Below, piece after piece: positions 48,592-58,242 of a DNA stretch of 64,000 bases. The notes beneath the pieces are model-generated. The model was given only the letters and a program-made list of their open reading frames with translations, ran no database searches and had not been told where the DNA came from. Numbering within the stretch: the first letter of the stretch is position 1; every line of letters begins with the position of its first letter. Origin of the DNA: Streptomyces misionensis (lineage in GTDB: Bacteria; Actinomycetota; Actinomycetes; Streptomycetales; Streptomycetaceae); contig NZ_FNTD01000004.1 in the NCBI RefSeq assembly GCF_900104815.1, forward strand, positions 1,364,001 through 1,428,000. Reading direction: 5' to 3'. The translations under genes were made by a program, and so were the position numbers.

Positions 48592-49263
48592 ATGATCGTC
48601 CAGATGCCCGGCGGGACCGCCCCCGCCACCGTCGGCCGCCCGGACCGGGTGACCGTCGCCGTCTACGCCCAAGACCTGGTCCTGCACATCGGAATCGTCC
48701 AACAGCTGCGCCAGCGGCCCGAACTGGAACTTGTCTCGGACGGCGAGGCGGACGGGGCGCAGATCTCGCTCGTGGTCGTCGACAGCGTGGACGACGAGGT
48801 GACGGCGCTGCTGCAACGGTTACAGCGCAACACGGGCACCCGTACCGGGCTGGTCGTGGGCACGTTCGAGTCGGCGGCGCTGCAACGGGTGATCGAGTGC
48901 GGGGTCGGGGCGGTGCTGCGGCGGGCCGAGGCCGACCAGGACCGGCTGCTGCACCTGGTGCTGGCGCTGGCCAAGGGCGAGGGGGTGCTGCCCGGCGATC
49001 TGCTCGGCAAGCTGCTCACCCACGTCGGCGGCCTCCAGCGTTCGGCGCTCGATCCGCGGGGGCTGTCCCTGTCCACGCTGACCGCGCGCGAGGCGGACAT
49101 GCTGCGCCTGGTGGCGGAGGGGCTGGACACCGCGGAGATCGCCGCGAAGACCTCGTACTCCGAACGGACCGTCAAGAACGTGCTGCACGAGGTCACCACG
49201 CGGCTCCAGTTGCGCAACCGGGCCCACGCGGTCGGCTACGCGCTGCGCAACGGACTGATCTGA
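48592..49263 (+). CDS. LuxR-type regulator with degenerate receiver-like domain
   Basis: A 223-aa regulator. Residues about 20-140 have a receiver-like alternation of strands and helices (VTVAVYAQDLVLHIGIVQQL, SLVVVDSV) but the phospho-acceptor neighbourhood is not canonical, so phosphorylation is doubtful. The C-terminal 65 residues are a LuxR/FixJ helix-turn-helix (LTAREADMLRLVAEGLDTAEIA). It opens the plus-strand injection-system locus and is a natural candidate for its transcriptional control. Confidence 0.87.
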   Translation: MIVQMPGGTAPATVGRPDRVTVAVYAQDLVLHIGIVQQLRQRPELELVSDGEADGAQISLVVVDSVDDEVTALLQRLQRNTGTRTGLVVGTFESAALQRVIECGVGAVLRRAEADQDRLLHLVLALAKGEGVLPGDLLGKLLTHVGGLQRSALDPRGLSLSTLTAREADMLRLVAEGLDTAEIAAKTSYSERTVKNVLHEVTTRLQLRNRAHAVGYALRNGLI

Positions 49264-49404
49264 GGACCGCCCGGGCACCCGGCCGCTGCCCGAAAGCGCA
49301 AGCCGGGCTTCCCCCGGGACGGTCCCCGCCGCCCTGCCGCGCCGCGCGCCCGCGGCGCACAGTGGCCGGGCACACCCCTGTGTTCCGAGACTGCGAGGTG
49401 GACC

Positions 49405-52400
49405 GTGAACGGCACCGCTGGCCCCGGCGGGCAGCGCCCGCTGGGGAGATTCGGCGCCTCGTTGCTGCTGGTGGTCCCGCTGATCGCGGTGACCGCGGCC
49501 TCGGGACCGAGCGGCGCGGACACCGCCACACCGGCGGCCGCCCAAACCGCCCCCGCCCGGGTGACGTACGCGGGCACCGGTCATCGCAGCCTGGGCCGGG
49601 TCACCGGCACCGACAAGAGCGATCCCCTGTTCGGCTCGGGCCCGGCGCACTACGACGTCCAGGCGACGGCGCTCGGGAACACGGTGGTGTTCGCGAGCCG
49701 CCGCGACGAGAAGCGCCCGCAGATCTATCTGCGGGCCCCGGACGGTTCGGTGCGCAAGCTGACCAGTGGCCGGGACGCGGCGCACCCGCGGCTGACCCCG
49801 GACGGCGGTTCGGTGGTGTTCGACTCGGCGGAGCCGGGCGGCCCCGACGGCAAGAAGCAGCGCGACCTGTGGCTGGTGCACACCGACGGCGGCGGACTGA
49901 AACGGCTGACCGACACCCCGTACGACGAGCAGAGCCCGACCGTGTCGACGGACGGGCGGCTGGCCTACAGCGCGAACCCGGACGCGGCCGGGCCGCAGAT
50001 CTACGCGCGCCCGCTGGCCGGCGGCTACCCGACCGCGCTCACCGGAGCGCTGGGCGGCAAGGCGACCGAGCCGGTGTTCAATCCGGTCGACGACGCGGCG
50101 CACCGGGACCTGCTCGCGTACACGTACACCGCCGATTCCCGCACCGGGCCCCGGCTGCGGCAGCTCGGCGGACCGGGCGGGGACCAGCCGCTGCTCGCGG
50201 GCACGGCGGCCGGGTGGCGGACCCACGGGGCAGCCTGGATGCCCGACGGGAACGGCGTGCTGTTCCTCAGCGTCGACCACACCTGCTCCTGCGAGGGCGA
50301 CTGGAACCATGTGTGGCGGTCCACGGCCGACCCGGAGCAGGCCCCGGACCCGACGCTGGTGCTCAGCGAGAACCGCGACGTCTCGTCGGTGACCTGGGTC
50401 GGCCCGCCGGACGGCGGCTACCCGGTGGTGGACCGGCTCTCGGAGCCCGCGCCCGCGGTGAAGGGCGTGGACGCGACGCCCGACCAGCGCGTGGCGACCT
50501 TGCAGGACGTGCGGATGGACGGCTCGGATCCGCGCGATCTCGGGGTGCCGGTGCTTCAGGAGGACCCGGCGGCCGGCACCAACACCGATCCGGCGAAGGA
50601 CCCCTTGTTCCAGCCGGCGCCCGGATACGATCCGTGGACCGAGCGGCAGAACTACACGCCGGACGGGCGGCGCATCGTGGTGACCCGGTTCGAGAACGGC
50701 GGCCAGGGGCGGATCGAGCGGATCTGGACGACCGACGCCGACGGCACCCACGCGGTGGCGATGCCGCTGGCCGGGCGGGGGCCGGACGACTGGGACACCG
50801 ATCCGACGTTGTCGCCCGACGGCAGGTACCTGGCCTTCACCCGGGTTTCGCCGGGCGGGGTCGGCTCCGCCTCCCATCCCGGGCGCATCCTGATCGCCGA
50901 CGCCACCACGGGCGCGATCGTGCACGAGATCGTCCCGCCGGCCGGACAGCAGACCGGGGGCGACGCCCAGCCCACCTGGTCCCCGGACGGCACCGTGCTC
51001 GCCTTCACCCGCAACGAGGTGATCGGCGGCAACGGCGGCAACAAGCACATCTGGACCGTGCCGGTGAACGACCTGGGCCGGCAGCGGGACCTGAGCGCGT
51101 CGATCTGCCCGGGCGACTGCTCGGTCATCGACGACAGTCCGGCGTTCTCCCCCGACGGCCGCTCGATCGCCTTCAACCGCAAGAACGGCGGCGGCCTCGT
51201 CGACGAGCGCAACGGCCTGGTGCTGACCTCGGTGTCCGGCTCCGACTGCCGGGTGCTGCTGCCCCAGTCGGCCCGTGACACCGCCGGCGCCTGCCACCAG
51301 GAGCTGCCCGACACCACCCTGACCGGGCCGCACCAGCCGCGGGACGCGGCCTGGACGGCGGACGGCAGCCGGATCGTGTTCAGCGCGCGCGACGACGCGC
51401 CGGTCTACTGCCCGGAACACCTCTATGTGCTGACCGTGGCGACCGGCCGGGTCACCAACCTCACCGCGCAGCTGCCGGGCCGTCAGAAGGAGCCCGGTGT
51501 GCAGCAGTCGGTGGACCTCGCGGTGCACGCGCCGGACACGGCTTCCCCGGTGCCCGTGGGCAGCTCGACGGACGTGCGGGTGGACGTCGTCGACAACGGC
51601 CCGGCCGCCTCCCCCGGCACCCGGCTGACCGTGGCACCGCCGACCGGGGTGACCGTCACCAGGATCAGTTTCCCGGGCGGCGTCTGCGACGCGGCTTCGC
51701 TCCAGTGCGGGCTCGGGGTGGTGCCGCCGGGCGCGACGGTTCCGGTCACCGTGACCGTGCGCGGCGAGATCACCGGGGACCAGCCGCTGGGCTGGTCGGT
51801 CACCGGCAGCGTGGTCGACCCGGAGCCCGGCGACAACGCGGCGCAAACCGTGGTGCCGGTGCGCCCGCCGGCCCCGCCGACGCCGACCCCCACCCCGACG
51901 CCCACCCCCACCCCGGCACCGCCCCCGCCGCCCGCGCCGAAGGCGGGCCCCGGAGTGACGGTGACCGCCCAGCCCGACCCGGGTTATGTCGGCGGCCGGG
52001 TCGTGGTGACGTACACCGTGCGCAACGGCCGCAACGCGCTGGCCACCGGGCTCCGGCTGCGCATCGGGCTGCCGGCCGGCATCCCGAGCGGCGGGCCGCC
52101 GCCGGGCTGCGACCGCTCGTGGCTGTGCGCGCTGCCGGACCTGACGCCGGGCGACAGCACCGTGGTGCGGGTGGTGCTCGCCCCCGACCACGCGCTGACC
52201 GGACGGGTCACCGGCGTGCTGACCACCACCGGCACCGACGCCGACCCCGGGGACAACAGGGCCGCCACGACGCTGCGGATCCTCCAGCCGAAGATCGTCG
52301 CCGTGCCGCCGATTGGCAAGCCCGGGTTCGTCACCTCGGTGCGCGGCAAGGACTTCCCGCCGGGGGTGCCGGTGCGCTTCACCTGGAAGCCGGGGATCAC

Positions 52401-52587
52401 CGCGGCCGCCGCGCCGACCAGGCCGGGGCCGGACGGCACCTTCATCGGCCAGCTGCTGATCCTCGCCAAGGACCAGACGGGACCGCGCACCATCACCGCG
52501 CGGGGCCCCGGCTTCTCCGCGGTGAAGACGGACTTCCTGGTGGTGACGGGCAGTGTGCAGCCGCCGGACGAGGTGAACCGCCGGTGA
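49405..52587 (+). CDS. Secreted PD40/TolB-like beta-propeller protein with DUF11-type modules, CIS-locus
   Basis: A 1,060-aa exported protein. The N-terminus has basic residues then LLLVVPLIAVTAASGPSGA, a signal peptide. Residues about 60-700 contain repeated PD40/WD40-like blades (RLTPDGGSVVFDS, TLSPDGRYLAFTR, TWSPDGTVLAFTR, AFSPDGRSIAFNR). Two DUF11/CARDB-type domains follow (about 705-815 and 855-945), separated by a Pro-Thr linker (826-850), and a last Ig/TIG-like domain. Its stop overlaps the Pvc16-like gene (GTGA), so it is co-translated with structural genes of the injection system. Role unknown; binding a cell-wall or target ligand is possible. Confidence 0.82.
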   Translation: MNGTAGPGGQRPLGRFGASLLLVVPLIAVTAASGPSGADTATPAAAQTAPARVTYAGTGHRSLGRVTGTDKSDPLFGSGPAHYDVQATALGNTVVFASRRDEKRPQIYLRAPDGSVRKLTSGRDAAHPRLTPDGGSVVFDSAEPGGPDGKKQRDLWLVHTDGGGLKRLTDTPYDEQSPTVSTDGRLAYSANPDAAGPQIYARPLAGGYPTALTGALGGKATEPVFNPVDDAAHRDLLAYTYTADSRTGPRLRQLGGPGGDQPLLAGTAAGWRTHGAAWMPDGNGVLFLSVDHTCSCEGDWNHVWRSTADPEQAPDPTLVLSENRDVSSVTWVGPPDGGYPVVDRLSEPAPAVKGVDATPDQRVATLQDVRMDGSDPRDLGVPVLQEDPAAGTNTDPAKDPLFQPAPGYDPWTERQNYTPDGRRIVVTRFENGGQGRIERIWTTDADGTHAVAMPLAGRGPDDWDTDPTLSPDGRYLAFTRVSPGGVGSASHPGRILIADATTGAIVHEIVPPAGQQTGGDAQPTWSPDGTVLAFTRNEVIGGNGGNKHIWTVPVNDLGRQRDLSASICPGDCSVIDDSPAFSPDGRSIAFNRKNGGGLVDERNGLVLTSVSGSDCRVLLPQSARDTAGACHQELPDTTLTGPHQPRDAAWTADGSRIVFSARDDAPVYCPEHLYVLTVATGRVTNLTAQLPGRQKEPGVQQSVDLAVHAPDTASPVPVGSSTDVRVDVVDNGPAASPGTRLTVAPPTGVTVTRISFPGGVCDAASLQCGLGVVPPGATVPVTVTVRGEITGDQPLGWSVTGSVVDPEPGDNAAQTVVPVRPPAPPTPTPTPTPTPTPAPPPPPAPKAGPGVTVTAQPDPGYVGGRVVVTYTVRNGRNALATGLRLRIGLPAGIPSGGPPPGCDRSWLCALPDLTPGDSTVVRVVLAPDHALTGRVTGVLTTTGTDADPGDNRAATTLRILQPKIVAVPPIGKPGFVTSVRGKDFPPGVPVRFTWKPGITAAAAPTRPGPDGTFIGQLLILAKDQTGPRTITARGPGFSAVKTDFLVVTGSVQPPDEVNRR

Positions 52588-53291
52588 TCCACGAGGTCGA
52601 CGAGGCGCTGCGCGCGCTGCTCGCCGGGTCCGGGCTGGAGGCGTCCGGGGTCGAGGTGGTCTTCGACGCGCCGACCCGCGAGTGGGCGGCCCGCCGCAAC
52701 GCGCCCACGGTGTGCGTCTTCCTGTACCACATCCAGGAGGACCCCACCCGGCGCGGCAGCGGCGCCGGGGAGGTGCACGACGCCGACGGCCATGTGGTGG
52801 CCCGGCGCTCCCCGCCCCGCTGGTTCGAGCTGACCTATCTCGTCACGGCGTGGGCGAGCCGCCCGCAGGACGAACACCGGCTGCTCTCCCAGGTTTTGGG
52901 CACCCTGGTGCACACGGACGTGCTGCCCGCGCCGCTGCTCACCGGTTCGCTCGCGGACCTCGGCCTGACCGTGTCCCTGGACACCGCCGGGGCCGGGCTC
53001 GACGCGCCGTCCGCGTCCGACGTGTGGTCGGCGCTCGGCGGGGAGCTGAAGGCGTCGCTCGGGGTGCGGGTGCGGGCGCCGCTCGCCGGGGTGGAACGCC
53101 CGGCCGGACCGCCGGTGACCGAGGGGCTCGTGGTGCGCACCGCGGCCGGGCCGGTGCCGGGCGGGGAACCGGCACCGGGCCGCCGGCTGCGGTACGCGGA
53201 GGTCGGCGACCCCGGCTCGGAGGGCTTCGCCGGACCGCGTGAGCGGCCCCCGGTCCCGGCCCGGCGCCGGCGGGGAAGGCGGCAGCCCTGA
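52584..53291 (+). CDS. DUF4255 / Pvc16-like tail-terminator (cap) protein
   Basis: A 235-aa protein. HEVDEALRALL start, then VCVFLYHIQEDP and WFELTYLVTAWASRPQDEHRLLSQVLGTLV, the hallmark of DUF4255 proteins, which cap the sheath-tube trunk in contractile injection systems (Pvc16/Afp16). The C-terminal tail is basic and Pro-rich. GTG start and stop both overlap neighbours (GTGA upstream, TGATG downstream), so dosage is tied to the ATPase. Confidence 0.85.
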   Translation: MIHEVDEALRALLAGSGLEASGVEVVFDAPTREWAARRNAPTVCVFLYHIQEDPTRRGSGAGEVHDADGHVVARRSPPRWFELTYLVTAWASRPQDEHRLLSQVLGTLVHTDVLPAPLLTGSLADLGLTVSLDTAGAGLDAPSASDVWSALGGELKASLGVRVRAPLAGVERPAGPPVTEGLVVRTAAGPVPGGEPAPGRRLRYAEVGDPGSEGFAGPRERPPVPARRRRGRRQP

Positions 53292-55357
53292 TGCACGCGG
53301 TCGAGACCGAGGCGGACGTCCTGTGGGCGCGGCTGCGTCTGGTCGAGGAACGGGTGCGGCACGCGGTGGCGGCTCGCCGCGCCGTCGACCCGGACCCCGA
53401 CGACCCCTACCGGGGCCAGTACCTGACCCCCGAGGCGGTCGAGCGGATCCTGGCCGGACAGGGCGGACTCGGGCTGCCCGGGCACGAGCCGCCGCCGCTG
53501 CCGCCCGCCTCCGCGCTGGGCACGCTGGCCGCGCGGTTCGACCTGTCGCCGCTGGACGCCGATCTGCTGCTGGTGGCCCTGGCGCCGGACCTCGACCCCC
53601 GGTTCGAGCGACTGTACGGCTACCTCAACGACGACCTGACACGCCGTCGGCCGACGGTCGCGCTCGCCCTGGAGCTGTGCGGACTGCCGGCGGCGTCGGC
53701 GGCCCGTTTCCGGCTGTCTCCCGGGGCGCCGCTGATCGCGGGCGGGCTGGTGGAGGTGACCGAGCCGGACCGGCCGCCGCTGTCCCGGGTGCTGACGGTC
53801 CCGGACCGGGTCACCGCACAGCTGCTGGGCGGCACCGAACCGGACGCGCGCCTGGCCGGACTGCTCGGCGAGGCCGCCGCCGACCCCACGGCCGAGGCGG
53901 CCGACGTGGACCGGGCGGCCGGGGCGGTCCGCTCCGCGCCGGGCCTGGTGCATCTGCTGGGCCGCGGCGGCGACGCGCCCGGCCTCGCCGCCGCGGCCCT
54001 GCGCGCGGCCGGGCTGCGCCCGCTGGTCCTGGACGCGGCGGCGCTCGCCCGGCGCTCCGCCGAGGTGCCCGCGCTCGCCCGGGTGGCGGCGCTGGAGGCC
54101 AGGCTGTCCGGCGCGGGCGTCGTCCTCGGCCCGCTGGAGGCGCTGCCCCCGGAGCCCGCCGCACGCGCGGGCGTCGTCAGGGACATGTGCGCCGCGCTGC
54201 GCGGCCTGCCCCTGTTCACCTACGGCACGCAGGGCTGGGACCCGGCCTGGGCGGCCGACACCCCGGTGGTCCTCACCGTCGCCCCGCCCTCCCCCGAGCG
54301 CATGACCACGCGCTGGCGGCACGCCCTCGCCCGGGCCGGCGCCGACGCCGTCGCGCCGGCCGAGGCGGAGGAGCTCGCGCTGGCGGTGGCCGCGCACCGC
54401 CTGGACGGCGGGCAGCTCCGCCGGGCCGCCGCCGGGGCGGTGCGCACGGCGGCGCTGGCGGGCCGCCCGGTGCTGGCCGACGATCTGCGGGCCGCCGTCC
54501 GCGCGCAGAACGGCGCGGGGCTCGCCCGGCTGGCCCGCCGGGTGGAGCCGGCCGTCGGCTGGGACGACCTGGTGCTGCCCGCACCGACCCACCGGCGGCT
54601 GCGGGAGCTGGCGGTGCGTGCCCGCCATCGCGAGCAGGTGCTCGGGCAGTGGCGGATGCGGCCGGGCGGCGGACGCGGGCGGGGTGTGATCGCGCTGTTC
54701 GCGGGGGAGTCGGGCACCGGCAAGACCATGTCCGCCGAGGTGGTCGCGGCCGACCTCGGCATGGACCTGTACGTGGTCGACCTGTCCACGGTGGTCGACA
54801 AATACGTCGGGGAGACCGAGAAGAACCTGGAGCGGATCTTCACCGAGGCCTCCGCGGTCAACGCGGTGTTGCTGTTCGACGAGGCCGACGCGATCTTCGG
54901 CAAGCGCTCGCAGGTCAAGGACGCGCACGACCGGCACGCCAACATCGAGTCGGCGTATCTGCTCCAGCGCATGGAGTCCTTCGACGGGATCGCCGTGCTG
55001 ACCACCAATCTGCGGGCCAATCTGGACGAGGCGTTCACCCGCCGGCTCGATGTGATCGCGGACTTCCCGGTGCCCGACGCGGAGCAGCGGCTCGCCCTGT
55101 GGGAACGGTGTCTGGGCGGGCGCCTGCCGCGCGCCGCCGACCTCGATCTCCGGTTCTGCGCCGACCGCTTCGAGCTGGCCGGGGGCTCCATCCGGGCGTG
55201 CGCGGTGACCGCCGCGTATCTGACCGCCGAGTCCGGACGGCCGCTCGCCATGCGGCAGTTGATGGCGGCGGTGGCCCAGGAGTACCGCAAGCTGGGCAGG
55301 CTGGTGCTGGAGAGCGAGTTCGGGCAGTGGACGCGGGACGTGCTCGCGGACCTCTGA
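53291..55357 (+). CDS. AAA+ ATPase of the contractile injection system (Pvc15/Afp15-like)
   Basis: A 688-aa protein. The N-terminal 400 residues are helical and family-specific. The AAA+ module starts near 430: Walker A AGESGTGKT (near 471), Walker B LLFDEADAIFGKRS (near 527), sensor LTTNLRANLDEAFTRR with the arginine finger. Pvc15/Afp15 homologues are needed for assembly of the particle, although the exact energy use is unclear. Its ATG shares one base with the preceding TGA. A small GC hairpin follows the stop. Confidence 0.9.
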   Translation: MHAVETEADVLWARLRLVEERVRHAVAARRAVDPDPDDPYRGQYLTPEAVERILAGQGGLGLPGHEPPPLPPASALGTLAARFDLSPLDADLLLVALAPDLDPRFERLYGYLNDDLTRRRPTVALALELCGLPAASAARFRLSPGAPLIAGGLVEVTEPDRPPLSRVLTVPDRVTAQLLGGTEPDARLAGLLGEAAADPTAEAADVDRAAGAVRSAPGLVHLLGRGGDAPGLAAAALRAAGLRPLVLDAAALARRSAEVPALARVAALEARLSGAGVVLGPLEALPPEPAARAGVVRDMCAALRGLPLFTYGTQGWDPAWAADTPVVLTVAPPSPERMTTRWRHALARAGADAVAPAEAEELALAVAAHRLDGGQLRRAAAGAVRTAALAGRPVLADDLRAAVRAQNGAGLARLARRVEPAVGWDDLVLPAPTHRRLRELAVRARHREQVLGQWRMRPGGGRGRGVIALFAGESGTGKTMSAEVVAADLGMDLYVVDLSTVVDKYVGETEKNLERIFTEASAVNAVLLFDEADAIFGKRSQVKDAHDRHANIESAYLLQRMESFDGIAVLTTNLRANLDEAFTRRLDVIADFPVPDAEQRLALWERCLGGRLPRAADLDLRFCADRFELAGGSIRACAVTAAYLTAESGRPLAMRQLMAAVAQEYRKLGRLVLESEFGQWTRDVLADL

Positions 55358-55362
55358 ACCGG

Positions 55363-55379
55363 CCGCCCGCCGCGGGCGG
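55363..55379 (+). terminator. Short GC hairpin after the ATPase gene
   Basis: CCGCCC-GCCGC-GGGCGG (55363-55379) lies 5 nt after the ATPase stop. It may partly terminate transcription so that the sheath and tube, needed in many copies, are expressed from a separate start in the 194-nt gap that follows. No clear promoter recognised in 55380-55551. Confidence 0.35.
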
Positions 55380-55551
55380 GCGCCCCCGGTGACCCCGTTG
55401 CCCGAAAGGGAAGGCCCGGCCGGACGCGGGCGCCCCGAGGGGCAGTGGGGTTGCCCTCGCCGAGGTCCGTGCGCCCCTGTCGCCGTGCCGCACCCGCCTC
55501 GGAGACTCGACGTCGACGCAGGTGACACCGATGGGACATGAAGGAGCGAGC

Positions 55552-57105
<1,554 letters not shown>

Positions 57106-57149
57106 GACCAGTGACCCGCGGGTCGGTCAAGGAAAGGTGACGAACAGTC

Positions 57150-57590
57150 ATGGCAGAGGGCGATGCTCTTTCCACCCATGTCTTCGGCGTGCAGCTCGGC
57201 GGCTACATGGTGGAGTCCATCCAGGAGATCAGCGGCCTGACCGTCGAGGAGGAGGTCGTCGAGGTACGGCAGGTCACCTCGGAGGGCAAGCAGATCATCC
57301 GCAAGCAGCCGGGCGCCCGGCAGGCCGGCGAGATCACGATCACCCGGGGGCTCGACAAGTCCAGCGAGTTCACCAAGTGGATCAAGGAGACCCTGAACAA
57401 CGGTGCCGTCGACACCGCCCGGCAGAACCTGACCATCGAGATCAAGGACTCCAAGGGCGACACGGTCCGCCGCATCCAGCTGATGCAGGGCTGGGCCTCC
57501 CGGTGGGAGGGTCCCTCCCTCAAGGCGGGCGAGTCCGCGGCGGCCACCGAGACCGTCACCATCGTCTTCGAGGAGATCGTCGTCGAATGA
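57150..57590 (+). CDS. Inner tube protein (Pvc1/T4 gp19-like)
   Basis: A 146-aa tube subunit: HVFGVQLGGYMVESIQEISGL, then GEITITRGLDKSSEFTKW and a closing strand ETVTIVFEEIVVE, typical of the phage tail tube / Hcp-like fold. It stacks as hexamers inside the sheath. Overlaps the next gene by four bases. Confidence 0.93.
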   Translation: MAEGDALSTHVFGVQLGGYMVESIQEISGLTVEEEVVEVRQVTSEGKQIIRKQPGARQAGEITITRGLDKSSEFTKWIKETLNNGAVDTARQNLTIEIKDSKGDTVRRIQLMQGWASRWEGPSLKAGESAAATETVTIVFEEIVVE

Positions 57591-58084
57591 GGCGCCGTAC
57601 GGTGACGGCGGGCAGCCTGGAGGAGATCCTCGACGCGACGGCGCCCGCCCCGGCCCCCGAGCAGGCGCAGGCCCCGGCGCCACCGTCCGGCCCCGCGGCC
57701 ACGCGTGAGCACGGGCTGCGCACCGAGTTCGAGTTCGAGCTGCCGCGCGGATACGTGGACGAGTCGGGCACGCTGCACCGCAGCGGCTCGATGCGGCTGG
57801 CCACGGCCCGCGACGAGCTGCGCCCGCAGATCGACCTGCGGGTCAAGGAGAACCCCGCGTACCTCAGTGTGGTGCTGCTGAGCCAGGTGATCACCCGGCT
57901 CGGCACCATCACCGATGTGCACGCGGGCGTCGTGGAACGGATGTACGCCACCGACGTCGCCTTCCTCCAGGACTTCTACCGCCGGGTCAACAGCGAGGGC
58001 CACACCCGCGCCGCGGTGACCTGCCCGCACTGCGAGGGCGCCTTCGAGGTCGACCTCTCGGGTGGGCGCCTGGGGGAATCGTGA
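57587..58084 (+). CDS. Small CIS protein with Cys pair, possible tube assembly factor
   Basis: A 165-aa protein. Residues 1-45 are Ala/Pro-rich; 50-150 form a compact domain (HGLRTEFEFELPRGYVDESG; VVLLSQVITRLGTI), closing with CPHC and a following short strand. Position just after the tube gene, and overlap with a 52-codon gene downstream, recalls the tail assembly chaperone pair in phages, but that is inference. No characterised family recognised. Confidence 0.75.
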   Translation: MRRRTVTAGSLEEILDATAPAPAPEQAQAPAPPSGPAATREHGLRTEFEFELPRGYVDESGTLHRSGSMRLATARDELRPQIDLRVKENPAYLSVVLLSQVITRLGTITDVHAGVVERMYATDVAFLQDFYRRVNSEGHTRAAVTCPHCEGAFEVDLSGGRLGES

Positions 58085-58239
58085 CGTACGCGCTTCCCCG
58101 GCTCCGGGAGGAAGTCGCGTACATCGCCTATCACTTCCACTGGCAGCGCGCGGACATCCTCGACCTCACCCACGCGGAGCGCCGTCAGTGGGTGGGCGAG
58201 ATCGCGCGCATCAACGCCCGCATGAACGAGGGTGGTTGA
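58081..58239 (+). CDS. DUF6760-like small CIS protein
   Basis: A 52-aa protein starting at GTG 58081 in a GTGA overlap. Sequence is EEVAYIAYHFHWQRADIL then THAERRQWVGEIARIN, strongly helical, as in the short DUF6760 proteins that follow the tube gene in actinobacterial injection loci. Probably an assembly or chaperone factor. Three bases separate it from the next ATG. Confidence 0.8.
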   Translation: MTYALPRLREEVAYIAYHFHWQRADILDLTHAERRQWVGEIARINARMNEGG

Positions 58240-58242
58240 GTC

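Noticed and set aside
51885..51945. Pro-Thr-coding repeat as a mobile or regulatory repeat
   Set aside because: It encodes a flexible interdomain linker in frame and needs no further explanation.
48820..52191. Long minus-strand frame opposite the LuxR and beta-propeller genes
   Set aside because: Composition is His/Arg/Gly-biased antisense; the plus-strand genes have clear motifs and ribosome sites.
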